Assembly: GCA_012861695.1 (NCBI GenBank)
Contig: JAAOOA010000147.1
Location: forward strand, 1,130,510 to 1,194,509
Length of the DNA stretch: 64,000 nt
Reading direction: 5' to 3'
Source: Trematomus loennbergii
Lineage: Eukaryota > Chordata > Actinopteri > Perciformes > Nototheniidae
This document shows positions 46,051 through 61,512 of the stretch, one piece after another; within the stretch, counting starts at the first letter, position 1, and the number at the start of each line of letters is the position of its first letter. The translations under genes were made by a program, and so were the position numbers. The notes below the pieces were generated by a model. That model did not search any database, was not told where the DNA came from, and was given only the letters and a program-made list of their open reading frames with translations.

Positions 46051-46960
46051 GAGGAGAGGGTAATGTTATAATTAATTGTTATTTTGCGGCTGACTGACGG
46101 TATGCATGCAGCATTAAGTGACTCATCTTATCCTATAGAATGTATTATTTACTATACATGTAGTGAACAAGATTGAAACATCCCAAAAATTAAACAAAAT
46201 TACATAAATTAAGATGCACAAAATAAACCCACTTTCTTACTTGATCATCAGTTCTGATACCTTTATACATGTAGCTATTTATTTAATTTCCTCAAAATTG
46301 ATCCTCATTTGGACGGATTTGTTGAATAAAGAGACGAAAACATTTTGGTTTTGAATGTTTAACAGATTTATACATTTTCTTTACGCAGTCTCAACGTGTT
46401 TACAAAACCGAAGCAGTCAGTAACAAAGGCTCACCTGTCCATACTAAATAACATTATCTTGTTAAGAAACTTATAAAAATATTAAATCAGCCACATCTGA
46501 ATCCTTTTAATCAGCTGACAGAAAACAAGAAGACCAAACTAAACAGTTTTAATAAAAGAAAAACAACAGAGAAACCAGATAAGAAGAGTTTGAAGATTAG
46601 AAAATAATAGAAACCATCATAAAGGCTAAGCAGTTTTGTTGTTAATTCAACTTGATGGGGATTTATACAGATGTAGTTGCTATCTGCAGCATCTGGACTA
46701 CATGCTGAAGAGTTTATGTGAATCCTTTGACAGAAAAGCCTCATCTTCATCCCTCCATAACCCTGAAACCCTCCTGCTTCTGACAGCCGGACGCTGAGAG
46801 ACGTTATGGTGATCCAGATGTTGCTTCACAGATTTCCTCTCAGGGAAAAACAGAAACCTCAGCAGTCAGTCTCCATCACCGCCAGCCCTCCCTTTAAATC
46901 AGCGTGTTGCAGCTTTATGCACAAGCTTTAAGGATAAAAATCAGTTCTGTTTAGAAACGT
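46051..46960 (-). other. probable 3' untranslated region of the MAL-like exon
   Basis: AT-rich DNA downstream (minus strand) of the MAL-type stop codon. Several TTTATT strings on + (AATAAA-like on -) near 46,270 could serve as poly(A) signals. No ORF is supported. Confidence 0.35.
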
Positions 46961-47035
46961 CTAGAAAGATTTCCATCGGATGGCAGAGAAGATGGTGTGG
47001 ATGAAGTAGAGGAGGGTCGCCACGTACGAGAAGAC
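46961..47035 (-). CDS. MAL-family (MARVEL) protein, terminal exon
   Basis: After a CTCTTCAG acceptor, the minus strand encodes VFSYVATLLYFIHTIFSAIR, then WKSF and TAG (46,961-46,963). This matches the last transmembrane helix and RWKS end of MAL/MAL2-type proteolipids, four-span membrane proteins of raft-dependent apical and myelin trafficking (family knowledge). No preceding MAL exon was found between 47.0 and 49.7 kb. The gene is partial in what I can see: the intron may simply be long, or the exon may be a leftover within unit 1. Confidence 0.7.
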   Translation of the reverse strand, partial: VFSYVATLLYFIHTIFSAIRWKSF

Positions 47036-47369
47036 CTGAAGAGACAAGGAGAACTTCAGGGGAATGAAGGGAGTCGCTTCCTCGGAGAATGATTTTATAG
47101 GATAAGACATAACAATCTGCCCAATCAGTCCCAGCACCTTATCAGCATGTTTCCACCTTTATAGAGGACACATTATGGTCATAGTCCGGTTCATATTTGT
47201 ATTTTGTGTCTCTACTGTTTAACCTAAAAAAGTATTGTTAGGCTACAAAAAACTACACCACGGTAAAATAACTCATGTCCACATCACTAAGATAAAGGCG
47301 GGCTTCATCACGGCCATCATGGAAACTCATCTATTCACTCGTCTCATTTTAGCCTTGTTGTGTATATAC

Positions 47370-48581
47370 CAGTGTTTCTCAAAGTGTGGGGCGCGCCCCA
47401 CTGGTGGGGCGCAGAGATGTGATAGGTGGGTCGCGAATGGACGCAATGAACGGGAGATTTTTTTTTTCTTTTACTTTTTTTTTTTTTAAATACATTTTTT
47501 GGACCTCAGGCCGGAATCGAACCTGGGTCCTTGCGGGCATTAGTGGACTGTTACAGCCGGAGACTCGCAACGGCGGTGGACTTTCACAGCGCCGGAGCCT
47601 CGCAACGGCGGGTGTTTGCGGCGGCGGATGCGGTACCAGCGCAGCGGCGCTGTGAAAGTCCACGTCTATGCCAACGGCAGCAGCCCACCAACGGCAGCGG
47701 GCCACCGGGAAAAGTCCCGAATCTCCCGATGGCCAATCCGAGCCTGCTCACACACACACACATCTGAAACCAAAATCATTTACAGACATGTGTAAAAATC
47801 TCTCACACACACACACAACAGCGTTGCAGTCGGGAAGAAAAGCAATGTGTTTATCTATTTAATATAGCCTAGTTGTAAAAAATAAAGTAAGAAATCATTC
47901 CAATGTGGAATGTGGACTAAAAAAAAAAAAAGAACAGTTTAAAAGGGGAGTGATTAGTAAAATATGCATAAATAAAAAGAAAGAATGCTAACTAGGTAAC
48001 ATAAGATAAGAATAAACCAGTTTAAATGATTTGTTATTGGTTGTGATCATATTCTAAAGATGTTTGGATCATTAAAAAGTATACATCTCTCTTTCATCTG
48101 AGTGTTGAGAGCTGTATCCATCAATTCATGCTGTGCTCAAAGTGCACCAGATTGATGCATTTCACTACAACATTTAAAAAAACATCTTCCCGGGGTGCAT
48201 GCCCCCGGACCCCCTAGGGGAGGTGAGGTCCACCCCCAAATAAAACAGGTTAAAATAATTTAATTGCATACATTTTCTTTTAGTAAACACTGAAAAGGGT
48301 CCCACAGACCCAAATAGCAAACGAAGGTTAAAGGTAAGCATATCATAATGTTAAAATGTGCTAAATATATACACAGCAAAAACAATAAAAAGAGGAGTAA
48401 AAGTAGCTCACGACTTGTTTTATTTTTTTTAAGTAGCTCTCATCCTAAAAAAGGTTGGAGACTCCTGTTATAGAACGATACATTTGACAATTTTAAGCTT
48501 GGCCTACCATTTTATTGGAGCGATGAGGAACAGGTGGGGCTTGAAAAGTGGGGAATGACAGAAAAAGTTTGAGAACCACTG
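47370..48581. mobile_element. hAT element, 1.21 kb
   Basis: TIRs CAGTGTTTCTCAAAGTGTGG (left) and TTTGAGAACCACTG (right) are flanked by perfect 8-bp duplications GTATATAC (47,362-47,369 and 48,582-48,589). It contains an inverted pair around 47,575-47,670 (GGACTTTCACAGCG / CGCTGTGAAAGTCC) and, inverted, a piece shared with 8,265-8,395. No transposase frame. Confidence 0.9.
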
Positions 48582-49691
48582 GTATATACCAAGCGGCAAA
48601 CTCTGGGGAAGAGCCGGGACGCCAATACGGAAGTGCCACAAACTGCAGTTCATATATTGGCCGATAGGCGATGACTGCAGAAAGGAGCAATTTCCATAGA
48701 CCCCCATGTTAAAATGCCCAATTTCACAGCAGAAAAAAAACGTTTCTAGCCCTGGATGCAATAAATATTATTATGTATATAGTTAGATTCCACCTTCATG
48801 ATTATGAATCTGTGAGTGAATTGTTTTCTAACATGACCCTTTTATTTATATTAGGTCTTAAAGTTTTTGCATAAATTAGGGCGTGGTCACATTGAGTGAC
48901 AGCTCTGTCAAGTGACTGCTGCTGTTAGCTTTTTGTCTCTCTGCTAGCTGCTCCGTCTCCGTGAAGCTACAGCGACTCTGCCTGGTCAGTTCATCCAGGG
49001 AACACAACTTGACCCCGGCCGTGTTTGTTTGTTCTTCATGCTTATATATGGGACTATTGTGACTCGCTCTGCGGTTAAAACAGACGGTGCATGAATGCCG
49101 TTTTGCGGTAAGTGAAATTCGAGTACTTATTTATGTGTTTATGATTTCAATCAGCTACGTAATGAATGTTAAGGCTTGGGTTAGCGTGTTAGCGAGTGGT
49201 AGCTACATCGGTGCTAACGATGCTAATCTTAGCCTCCAAGTTAACTTAAAACCATAGACTGTATATATAAAGGTTAAAACGAAATAGACAAGTGTTAAGC
49301 GTTAAGTGGGATAATACTGTAGAACAAAAGGCTTCTGTTTGAGGTTGATAAAATAAGGTCATCCTTGTAACTTAGAGAGATATTTTATTATGTAGGTAGG
49401 AACTGTATGCATCGCTAAGGTTAATTTAAATTGGCTATGCTCAAGTATGTAGACAAGCTAACGTCGAAGTAGTGTATGTGAAATCAACCTCACAATAAGA
49501 TGTGTGTATATTACAATTATTAATGTCATATTTCAAGATGATTACTTAGATATTTCAATATGGTTGGTTGAGCTGGAGTTCATTATTGAGCTTACACGTT
49601 AACGTCACAGTCATCTGAAGAACGAACCCAAACCTTGTTGTTTTTATTAATTGCATTACCAAATTGGTATCAAATAAACAGTAAGCATTGG
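48582..49691. other. non-coding stretch, nothing recognised
   Basis: Between the hAT and the gypsy LTR. Short ORFs lack domains. Some ACATTGAGTGACAGCTCTG-type sequence resembles interspersed repeats but I cannot name one. Confidence 0.45.
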
Positions 49692-50192
49692 TGTGGTGGC
49701 AATACTCTTCAGCCACCTCCCTTGTGAGTGTGTGTGTTCCCTTTCCCTGTCTGTGTGGGCGTGGTGGCTGTCACTCCTGGCTCCCGGCTCAATCTCCACC
49801 TGCTGCAAATCTCCACCTGCTGCAATCAGCTTTACACACCTGATTCCCATCAGCCATTTACTAATGGTATATCAGCGGAGGCTCCACAACATGTCAGCGC
49901 CAGATCGTTGTTTAAACCCCAGTGGTAACTCTCAGCCTTCTTAGCCGATTTAAGCTATTTCTCTGTACACGGAATACTTTTCTCACCTGTTTCTCTTATG
50001 CTCCAGGATCACTCTCCAGCCGCCTTGTTACCATCACCTGCCGCCACCAGTCATCATTCCAACCGGATTACTCTCCACGCTCACCAGTCTTCATTCCTAC
50101 AGGATTACTCTCCACGCTCCTCCACCTCACAATAAACCTTTTTCCAACACTCTGCCGTGTCCTGCGTTTGGGTCCTATCGGATATCGTAACA
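49692..50192 (+). repeat. probable 5' LTR of the Ty3/gypsy element
   Basis: Ends ATATCGTAACA at 50,192, 16 bp before the gag start, with an AATAAA at 50,131 and direct repeats of GGATTACTCTCCACGCTC at about 50,061 and 50,102. The start (TGTGGTGGC at 49,692) is a guess, since the 3' LTR is not in the window to compare. Confidence 0.5.
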
Positions 50193-50208
50193 GAACGATC
50201 TGGCCAGT

Positions 50209-51237
50209 ATGGACTCAGCGGACACAGGCCACCAGTCCAAGACTGCGGACGAACTCAGCCAAGCCCTGGCCAATCAAGGTGCTCTCGTGGGGCATCACGA
50301 CGTGGTTCTCCGTGAGGTTGTGGAGACTCTCCGGAACCTCTCCGCTAACGTGCAAAGGATCGGCACACAAGTGGAACTGCTCACCTCACAGTTTTCTCCC
50401 CCGCAGCCCGCTGCACAGCCGACAGCTCCTCCCCCCGCTCCTGCCGCACCTCTCCATCAGCTACGAGAGGCTGTTATTCCTACACCGGAGCGATACGCTG
50501 GAGATTTGGGTATTTGTAGAGCCTTTTTGTTCCAGTGTTCGTTAGTTTTTGAGCAGCAGCCTAGTACTTATCATACAGATGGGGCTAGGGTAGCATATGT
50601 AATGAGTCTGTTGAGGGGGAGTGCTCTAGATTGGGCTACAGCCGTTAGGGAGAGCCAGCCACACATTTGCTTATCATTTGATACTTTCATTTCCGAAATG
50701 AAAAAAGTTTTTGATCACCCGGTACGGGGGAGGGACGCTTCTAGGCGCCTTCTTTCTCTCCGGCAGGGCTCCCGTAGTGTAGCCGAATTTTCAGTTGAGT
50801 TTAGAACAGTTGCTGCTGACTCAGGCTGGAATAACGAGTCATTGCAAGATGTTTTTCTTCAAGGGCTGAACGAAGCAATTAAAGACGAGCTAGCTGCTAG
50901 GGATGATCCAGTTAGCTTGGATAATTTAATTGCCACAGCTATCAAGATTGATAATCGCCTCAGAGAGAGACGCAGGGATAGGAATAGCCGTCACCCCAAT
51001 CCCAGCTACTCCTCACTGATCCCCGAATTGGCACTGCCACTGCCCCAATCTCCAGATCCTTCCGACTCCTTTCTCGGTTTCACCCCCGAAGATGAGCCCA
51101 TGCAAGTGGGAAGGGCCCGCCTCTCACCATCTGAGCGGGCTAGAAGGATCCAGGCTGGGGAATGTGTTTATTGCAGCCAAACCAGTCATCTAGTTTCCTC
51201 CTGTCCTAATCTGCCAAAAGGTCAGGCTCGTCAGTAG
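50209..51237 (+). CDS. Ty3/gypsy gag
   Basis: An intact 342-codon frame. N-terminal region with a helical segment, then a capsid-like retrotransposon gag domain (about residues 85-260) and a C-terminal zinc knuckle CVYCSQTSHLVSSC with C-x2-C-x4-H-x4-C spacing. It packages element RNA. It stops two bases before the next frame begins. Confidence 0.85.
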   Translation: MDSADTGHQSKTADELSQALANQGALVGHHDVVLREVVETLRNLSANVQRIGTQVELLTSQFSPPQPAAQPTAPPPAPAAPLHQLREAVIPTPERYAGDLGICRAFLFQCSLVFEQQPSTYHTDGARVAYVMSLLRGSALDWATAVRESQPHICLSFDTFISEMKKVFDHPVRGRDASRRLLSLRQGSRSVAEFSVEFRTVAADSGWNNESLQDVFLQGLNEAIKDELAARDDPVSLDNLIATAIKIDNRLRERRRDRNSRHPNPSYSSLIPELALPLPQSPDPSDSFLGFTPEDEPMQVGRARLSPSERARRIQAGECVYCSQTSHLVSSCPNLPKGQARQ

Positions 51238-51239
51238 CT

Positions 51240-53830
51240 GTGGGGATTCTGGCGAGCCCTTCCTCCTCTCTCAACCCCCGACCCAGAACGCAGCTAGAAG
51301 CCGTTCTTTGCTGCAACCAACAGTCACTACCCCTGCTCGCCTTAGTGGACTCGGGGGCGGACGAGAATTTTTTGGACATTGACATTGCAGCTCAGGCAGG
51401 AATTCCCTGCGAAGTGTTAGATTCACCTCTTAATGCCAATGCTCTAAATGGACAATTCCTGGCCCAAGTCACTCACCGCACCAAGCCAGTAAACCTCATT
51501 CTGTCTGGAAACCATCGTGAGTTTATTCAGTTTCACCTTATTTCCTCACCTCATGCTCCCATAGTGTTGGGTCATCCCTGGTTAAGAACACACAACCCCC
51601 AGATTGATTGGGTAACTGGCAAAATCATTAGTTGGAGTTGTTTTTGTTTATCCTCATGCCTGCAGTCTGCCCTACCGCCAGCAGAGGCCGCCGCTCCACC
51701 ACCCAAGATCGAGCCGCCTGACCTGTTATCTGTCCCCATGAATATCATAGCCTAGGAGAGGTGTTCAGTAAACAGCGAGCTCTTTCTCTTCCTCCTCATC
51801 GACCCTACGACTGTCCCATTGACCTCCTTCCCGGGGCCCCTCTGCCTTCCTCACGTCTGTTCAACCTGTCTCGCCCTGAGAGAAAATCCATGGAGAGTTA
51901 CATCCATGACTCCCTGGCTGCTGGTGTCATCCGCCCATCCTCCTCCCCGGTCGGTGCTGGGTTTTCTTCGTGTCCAAGAAGGACCGCTCACTGCGGCCCT
52001 GCATTGATTACAGGGGTCTCAATGCCATCACTATAAAAAACAAATATCCATTACCCCTCATTAACTCCGCCTTTGAACCCCTCCAGGAAGCCACCATCTT
52101 TTCCAAACTGGACCTCCGCAATGCCTACCACCTCGTCAGAATCCGTGAAGGGGACGAGTGGAAGACTGCCTTTAACACACCACTCGGTCACTTTGAGTAT
52201 CTGGTGATGCCTTTTGGACTGACGAATGCCCCAGCAGTTTTTCAGTCAATGGTGAACGATGTGCTCCGTGACCTCCTCAACCGGTCAGTCTTTGTCTACT
52301 TGGATGACATTCTCATTTTCTCGTAACAAGGAGGAGCACATTATCCATGTCAGGCAGGTGCTGCAGAGACTCCTTGAAAACAGACTCTTTGTGAAGGCGG
52401 AGAAATGCGAATTCCATGTCAACACAGTCTCATTCCTGGGCTACATCGTTGAGGAAGGAAAGATTAGGACCGACCCTGAGAAGATCCAAGCGGTGGCCCC
52501 AAACCAACCTCAGTTAAACTGCTTCAACAGTTTCTTGGTTTCGCCAATTTTTATCGGCGCTTCATCAGAGACTACAGCAGAGTGGCGGGCCCTTTAACCA
52601 GACTCACTTCCCCTACAACTGTTTTTTCTGGACCCCAGAGTGCGATGCAGCCTTCTCGGAGCTAAAGAGACTTTTCACCACTGCCCCTGTGCTCATCCAC
52701 CCTGATTCCTCTCGCCAGTTCGTGGTGGAGGTCGATGCCTCCAACACCGGGGTAGGGGCAGTTCTTTCCCAGCGCTCGGAACGAGACCAAAAATTACATC
52801 CTTGTGCATTTTTCTCTCGCCGCCTCACTCCAGCTGAGAAGAACTATGACGTGGGTAACAGAGAGCTGCTGGCTGTCAAACTTGCCCTAGAGGAGTGGAG
52901 GCACTGGCTGGAGGGAGCCGAGCTCCCTTTTATTGTATGGACAGACCACAAAAACTTGGCGTACATCCAATCTGCCAAGCGCCTTAACTCTCGTCAGGCT
53001 CGATGGGCCCTGTATTTCGGCCGCTTCTCATTCACCCTTACCTACCGTCCAGGGTCACGGAACCTCAAGCCGGACGCTCTCTCTCGCCAGTTCGCTTCCG
53101 AAGGACCAGCTGCCAATCCAGACACTATCCTGCCTGCCTCCTGCGTGGTGGCGGCTGTTACCTGGGAGATTGAGTCATTGGTTAAGGAGGCTCAGCGGGC
53201 GCAGCCTAACCCAGGTAACTGCCCAGCTAATAGTCTTTTTGTGCCTACCCCTGTTCGCTCCAAGGTCCTGCAGTGGGCACACGCCTCCCGTCTCTCCTGT
53301 CATCCTGGTGTCCATCGCACACTGTTTATTCTAAGACAACGGTTCTGGTGGCCTTCCATGGCTCAAGACACCAGGGCCTTTGTTGCTGCCTGTACAGTAT
53401 GTGCCCGCGCCAAGTCCTCCCACCAATCTCCCTCTGGCCTGCTTCGCCCGCTGCCGGTACCTAGTCGTCCTTGGTCGCATGTGGCCTTGGATTTTGTCAC
53501 TGGACTTCCACTGTCACAAGGAAATACCATCATCCTAACTATTGTGGACAGATTTTCCAAGATGGTACACTTTGTTGCTCTTCCCAAGCTTCCCACAGCC
53601 CGAGAGACTGCAGATCTTCTGGTCAATCATGTTGTTCGACTCCATGGGATTCCCACCGACATCGTCTCTGACCGGGGTCCCCAGTTCATTTCCCACGTTT
53701 GGAAAGCCTTCTGTCAGGCTCTGGGAGCATCAGTGAGCCTGTCATCTGGATATCATCCTCAGACGAACGGGCAAACGGAACGGGCCAACCAGGATCTGGG
53801 GGCGGCTCTTCGCTGTGTGGCTTTCAGGAG
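51240..53830 (+). pseudogene. Ty3/gypsy pol, frameshifted and truncated in integrase
   Basis: Domains in order: aspartic protease (ALVDSGADENFLD) at about 51,320-51,600; reverse transcriptase with [21 protein letters not shown] and the YLDDILIF catalytic motif (51,970-52,326); RNase H ([16 protein letters not shown] and [10 protein letters not shown], from 52,689); integrase with an HHCC zinc region (CTVCARAK), core acidic residues in [16 protein letters not shown] and [10 protein letters not shown]. Frames break near 51,755, 51,965, 52,325 and between 52,500 and 52,690. Sequence stops matching integrase right after [10 protein letters not shown] at about 53,820-53,830, where the tandem duplication begins. 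The 3' part of integrase and the 3' LTR are absent. Confidence 0.88.
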
Positions 53831-54292
53831 CATAAGATCCGGCTCCCTTCAAAGAGCCATAATTCCCATCAGTCCAAAAGACCGAGAGAGCGCGAGTGAA
53901 ATTGAAAGTAAAAGCTATAACGAATAAAATAATGTTAGCGACCAAGGTACGTTTTAACCGTTTGTTTTTAGTTCTAATTGAAACTAATAATAAAACAGAA
54001 ACGGGTCGTTTTTTTGTTTTTCAATTTTGCCCCAAAACGGAAAAACGGTAATTCAGCTAATTTTTCGTTTTTCTGTTCTTACTGTTAAAACAAGTATACC
54101 ACTCAATGTTTCGTTTTCATAGGTGGGTGGGTCTCCAGTGCCTCCTTGCTTCTGATTGGCTAGTTTGCCCTATGCTTGCGCTGTGCTCTTACAAATAAAG
54201 GTTCATACTCTTGCCTATAGAGTCACATGCAGTGCGTGTTTGCACAAAAATACATTGAATATATGGCTACATGCAAAACATACAGAAGAAGA

Positions 54293-54346
54293 CTGTGTGT
54301 GCGTGTGCGTGTGCGTGTGCGTGTGCGTGTGCGTGTGCGCGCGTAC
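54293..54346. repeat. GTGCGT repeat, unit 2
   Basis: Short counterpart of 18,929-19,055; length differs by over 70 bp between the units. Confidence 0.85.
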
Positions 54347-57300
54347 GTCTGTCGGTCTCACGATCTGTCTGTCTTGCACTGTCAGCCATGAATCCCTATC
54401 TTATAAAGTATGAGTATCTCTCTGTATGTTACTGACACTGCTGGATTGATGCGGCCGTATTCCCGTTTGCGTGGTCAAGTCAGCATCGAGTTTTTTTCTC
54501 AAAACTATATTAAAACAGCTTGGAGGTTGAGGATGATAATACTATTTAGAGTACTTTGACTGTGTAGTTTTTGAGTGATCCTCTGTCAAACTCCCCTCCT
54601 GAGTACAATAATGCATGTTTTCTGCTATCTTTGATGAGAGATAAATGATTTTCTGCCATAAATTCTTAATGAGAGTGATACTGTTTGACTCAGTATACTA
54701 TTGTAATTTAACTACACCAACAAGTACTTTTTCAGGTATTCTCTTTCAATTCCCCCTCCTAGTACAAGAATGCATCTTAAATAAAAATGTGTCATTAGAC
54801 TTATATTGTTGGACAGAGTATTTTAAGAGGATATGGTAGACATGATATCAGCACTACTTCCAGTCAGTACTCCAGCAGCAGCTTTTACCCCTTGGGAAAT
54901 CTTCAGAGAATATCCTGGATAGCTGGTCTATCCTTCAGCAAAGTGACACACTCTTGTTGGCCTCTTATGATGATGTCTTAACCTTTAACAGCCAGCGCCA
55001 CCATTTGGTAGAGCACATTTTGTGTCTTGATATCTTGTTGAAAAAATAAAATAAAGTGTAACACCATCTGATTCAGCCAGCTCTATCGTTTGGTTGACAT
55101 GTTATGCACAATACAACCTCTAGATGTCACTGTGGTTCGAACAGAAAGCCCTTCAGCTGGCTTCCACTGAGAAAGTTGGCATGCTAAAAAATCACTCCTG
55201 AAGAAATCACTCTTTTTGGTCAACTTTTTGTAAGGTAACCTTATCATTTTTGACATATCTTAGTGTCAGAGCACTTACTGAACATAATTAGATAACTTGA
55301 TGCACAAAACATTTTTGTAACAAGGGTGTAATTATTTTGAAAATATGCTCAACCAACCGGTCGAATTGGCCTTCATATTGTAAACTAGCAATATGACTTT
55401 TTCAGAGTTTCAGAGATGTTTTCCAATAAATATGGTAAATAGCTAGATTCATGGTAATATTACTAAATCTAGTACTGCCTTATGAGTCTCAGAGTGAAAG
55501 AGTGATAATAATTTATATAGCACCTTTCATGCATGAAATGCAGCCCAAAGTTGCACACAGATGAGCAAGTTAGGCCAACACAGGATATAGACATTTGCTG
55601 TTAGGCCAGTTGTTTGTTGTTAGGCCAATTCAGCATATACAGTAAGATGAGCAAGTAATTTTTATAATGAAAAACACCCATTACTTTTTTCCATTTCTTT
55701 TTTTTTTACAATTATAATTTATATTTTTTATGAATATATCTGGTTGTATATATTGCTCATCTTCCATAAATATGTATTTGAGTTTGTGTTTTATTTGAGT
55801 TTGATGCATACAATACTGTACTGTATGATTGTTGAAAATGCACTTTTACCAAGGCCAGCTCGACCAGTTGGTAGAGGCTCATAAAAACAAAACTGTGTGG
55901 TCAGTCAAAAAAATAAAAATGGTTTGTGGTTATTTGTCCTATTTGATAAAAAAATGCAAAGAAATAATTTTCCATAGATTTCTTCTTGGTCTGGCAATTA
56001 AAGGGTTAAATATGATTATTTCTCTGCCCCTAGTTCGTTCTCTCGCAGATTCTTCAGTCTCATCAGCCTCATCTTTCCATCTGTCCCAGTCAACGCATCA
56101 GCCTCCAGCACACTTATTAATCAAAATCTGCAAATTAACTAAATTAGGTATTAAATACATGCAGTGGAGTAGAAGTACAAAGTAGCATAACATTGAAATA
56201 CTCAAGTAAAGGACAAGTATCTCAAAATGTACTTAAGTACAGTCCTTGAGTAAATGTAGGCTACTTAGTTATTTCCCATCGCTGCAATTAAGTAAGGAAA
56301 AGAGCAAAACCTAAATAAACTTGTTTCCTTAAAATAGTTGGTGAAAAGATAACAGTTTACAAATATCTTTATATCTTCGAGATACAGTCCCATAAAGTCA
56401 TTGTTCCACCTGGAAAGAACCAAACACCTTGAGAGAGAGGGGGGGGGGGGGGTAATGAGAGAAAAACGGATATTTAGTAATCACATTGTGTTTGACAATT
56501 ATTTTCAAAGTTATACGTTTGTTTAGTCAATATGGAAGAAACTAATTCCCAATACTTAGTTCAAAATAACATTGGGCTTGGTAAATTAGCAATTAACAAT
56601 TGTCGAATAGGCCTACTGCTTTACCGCTAAACTGAGTATACAGGATGAGGGTAGGTAGAGTTTTCACACCCAATCATCAAAGATTAAAGGTCATTTTTAT
56701 GCATAAAAATATGACCTAACATAATGTATGAGGTGATTATTTCACAGTAAATTATAAGAGAGATTCTGCAGTAAATAAACCAGTTCCACAGTACAGTGTT
56801 ATATCTTAAGTTATATATATATATGTTTTAGCAGTTATTCAACAGCCGAGGAGCACAGTAGGAAGTCATTTTTATTGCATCAACATACAGTATAATGTTA
56901 ATTAACAAATGATTCCTATATTAAGGCTTTGAAAAACTTAACTCAACAATAAAAGTCTCCAGAACACAAAGGAGTATTATGTTTAAGCATATTGTATGTA
57001 ACATTTGTTACATGGTTAACTTACCAAAATAATACAAAAAAGTCACACCCTTATTCATCTTAGAAGATCATGTAATACTTAAATATGTACATAGGGCGTC
57101 TTTCTGAAATATGCATATATACAAATAAAAATGGAGTATATATAACAGCGTTTTTGCTATTAGGGAAGGATTTCTGATATTAACCCACCACACAATACAT
57201 CCTATTTATCAAGAATTTCCCAGCCATACAGTTTGTTAAGAAACAGGTATACTAGCAATACTACAAAGGCTGCTTCTTGGTTTACAAAGTGCTGTATGAC

Positions 57301-59431
57301 AATGTTAAGTCTTCTGTTCAGACCAGACACCATCAGAGTTCAGTCCCAGCTTCTTTGAAGATGATTTTTGCTGCTCAGAGCCTCGGTCAGCCTGGTCTGC
57401 ATGATCTCTTTGGTTGAGTACAAGGGCAGCTCCAGCTCCGAGTAACACGTATATGCTTTGGGGTAGAACTGGTCAGGGGGGCCTTGGACTTGTTGATCTC
57501 TGATTTTCATCTTGAACTTCTCCACGTCAAGAATAGGCACCCTTTCAAATCCGGTCACAAAGCCTGGTGGAGGGATAAGTGGTAATCAGTGAGTTTTTCA
57601 CTTTTAATTTGTTTCTGTGAAATCCATAGTGTTAAGACCTGCACTGCTCTTCCTATAAATCAGACCTGAATGTTACATTTATTTAGTTTAATTGTGCCTT
57701 GCTGTGCCCTCCTTTAAGGTCGGGTTCGCAACTGCATGTAGAACGTTTATTTAAGTGAGAAGATTATGGACACACCGGCCAATAAAACACCTGGTAAAAA
57801 TGAGGGAGCAGAATATCTTTTTGACAGCAAATCATCAAAGTATTCCCCTCAAACTATCAATTAAGTTACATTTTTAAGTTTGAGAGTTATTTCTAGTTGA
57901 AAACCTTTCTCAATAAAAGCCCTTTAGACCCGCAGTTGCTTATTGTTGTGGACTGTATGTATTCCTCAATAGAGTGGTGCAGTGATGAAGTATTTTTGGG
58001 GGCTTGGGATTTTCCCATTGGATTTCGATATATTGCAGAAAATTAGCTTTTTGGCCAACACATGTTTATGATACTTAACATGTTCTGTTCGGCAGGATAA
58101 TCTCCACATATCAACACAACTTGAAGATTATGAAGTGTAAATGTAAAGCAGAAATACTTATATATAATAAACATATTGCTATAAACAACATCAAAGTTGC
58201 ATGGCTGTGCATCAACACTGCTAAGCTAAAAGCGGATTTGTGTTGGCGTAATGACGCTTAGAAATGTATTTAGTCCCTTGTTAGCAACCGCCATTTATAT
58301 GACATATAGAAGTTTAGGACATTTGCCAGAAGTAAAAAGCTAATTAGGCTATACAACGTACATGATGGTCACATGCTGTGCATCACCACCAATAAGCTAA
58401 AGGTGGCTAATATTTGACGGAAATAGATGAAGTAGTCTCATTTGGACACCTTTTAACAACTGCAATTTATTTGACACAGAAGTTGTGACAAGACAAGGGA
58501 ACCAGAATTGATAAGAAGCCTGTAAGATGTGGAATAAGTCTTTCCGCGTTTTAGGACTCATTCCTGCACCAATTTATAGTGGCTCATTAGAAGATTTGAA
58601 AGCAACTATAAGAAGTTGTATTGACTCCAAGCAACCAGTTACATAACTTACCAGATACTCAGTGTACATAGTAAATGTAAAACTTTCATGAACCATCTAC
58701 ATTATTGCTTCATGAAAATTATAATTTCTCATTGTTTTGATCTGTTAAAATCAGTTAAATACTTACAAAGGAAAGCTTTCTTCTGATCCTCCGTTAGATC
58801 ATCAAAAACCTCCCAAAACATCTGTATGGTGGGGTGTAGAGGGGTCGTGTTGTACTTCCCCTCATAACCTGTGACCTAAATACAGTGAAACAGACAATAC
58901 TTCTTATATAGACTGTATTCAAATAAAGCACAAAAGGATGGGACAGGTTTAAGCGAAAACTAGAACATGAGTAGCTCTTGTTTTGGACTGTACCTGTTTC
59001 AGCCTGGCCCAGTCATTGAAGTCTTTGCCCACCAGCACCTCCTGCAGCTCCCTGGTCGGAACAGCTTCACCAAATCCTGGTCACACACCTGGAAGAAGCC
59101 CCGCTTAACTCCTGAAACACACCTTCACTGATGTGTTGAAGGCATGGTTCACGTAGGCTTCCACATACTCCTTCCTGTTCAGCAGATTAAAGTTACAAGT
59201 CAAAAGATCAGGTTCAGATCCTGTCAAATTAAGATAAGACTGAGCCGGTGCTGATTATAGTGTTACACATACCAAGACTGATGTAAATGAATCAATCAAT
59301 GTATTAAATATCTTTTACGGGTTAGCGGCAGAAATAAATGATTAGATTTTAAAGGTATTTCCGAGCAGGTAAAAGCAATGATTTAGAGAATTCTGTCTAC
59401 AAAGTACATGGTATCTTTAAGCTTATTGTTT

Positions 59432-61512
<2,081 letters not shown>

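Noticed and set aside
53831..53927. Apparent integrase C-terminal extension with a novel sequence
   Set aside because: It is read-through across the duplication junction into non-coding repeat DNA.
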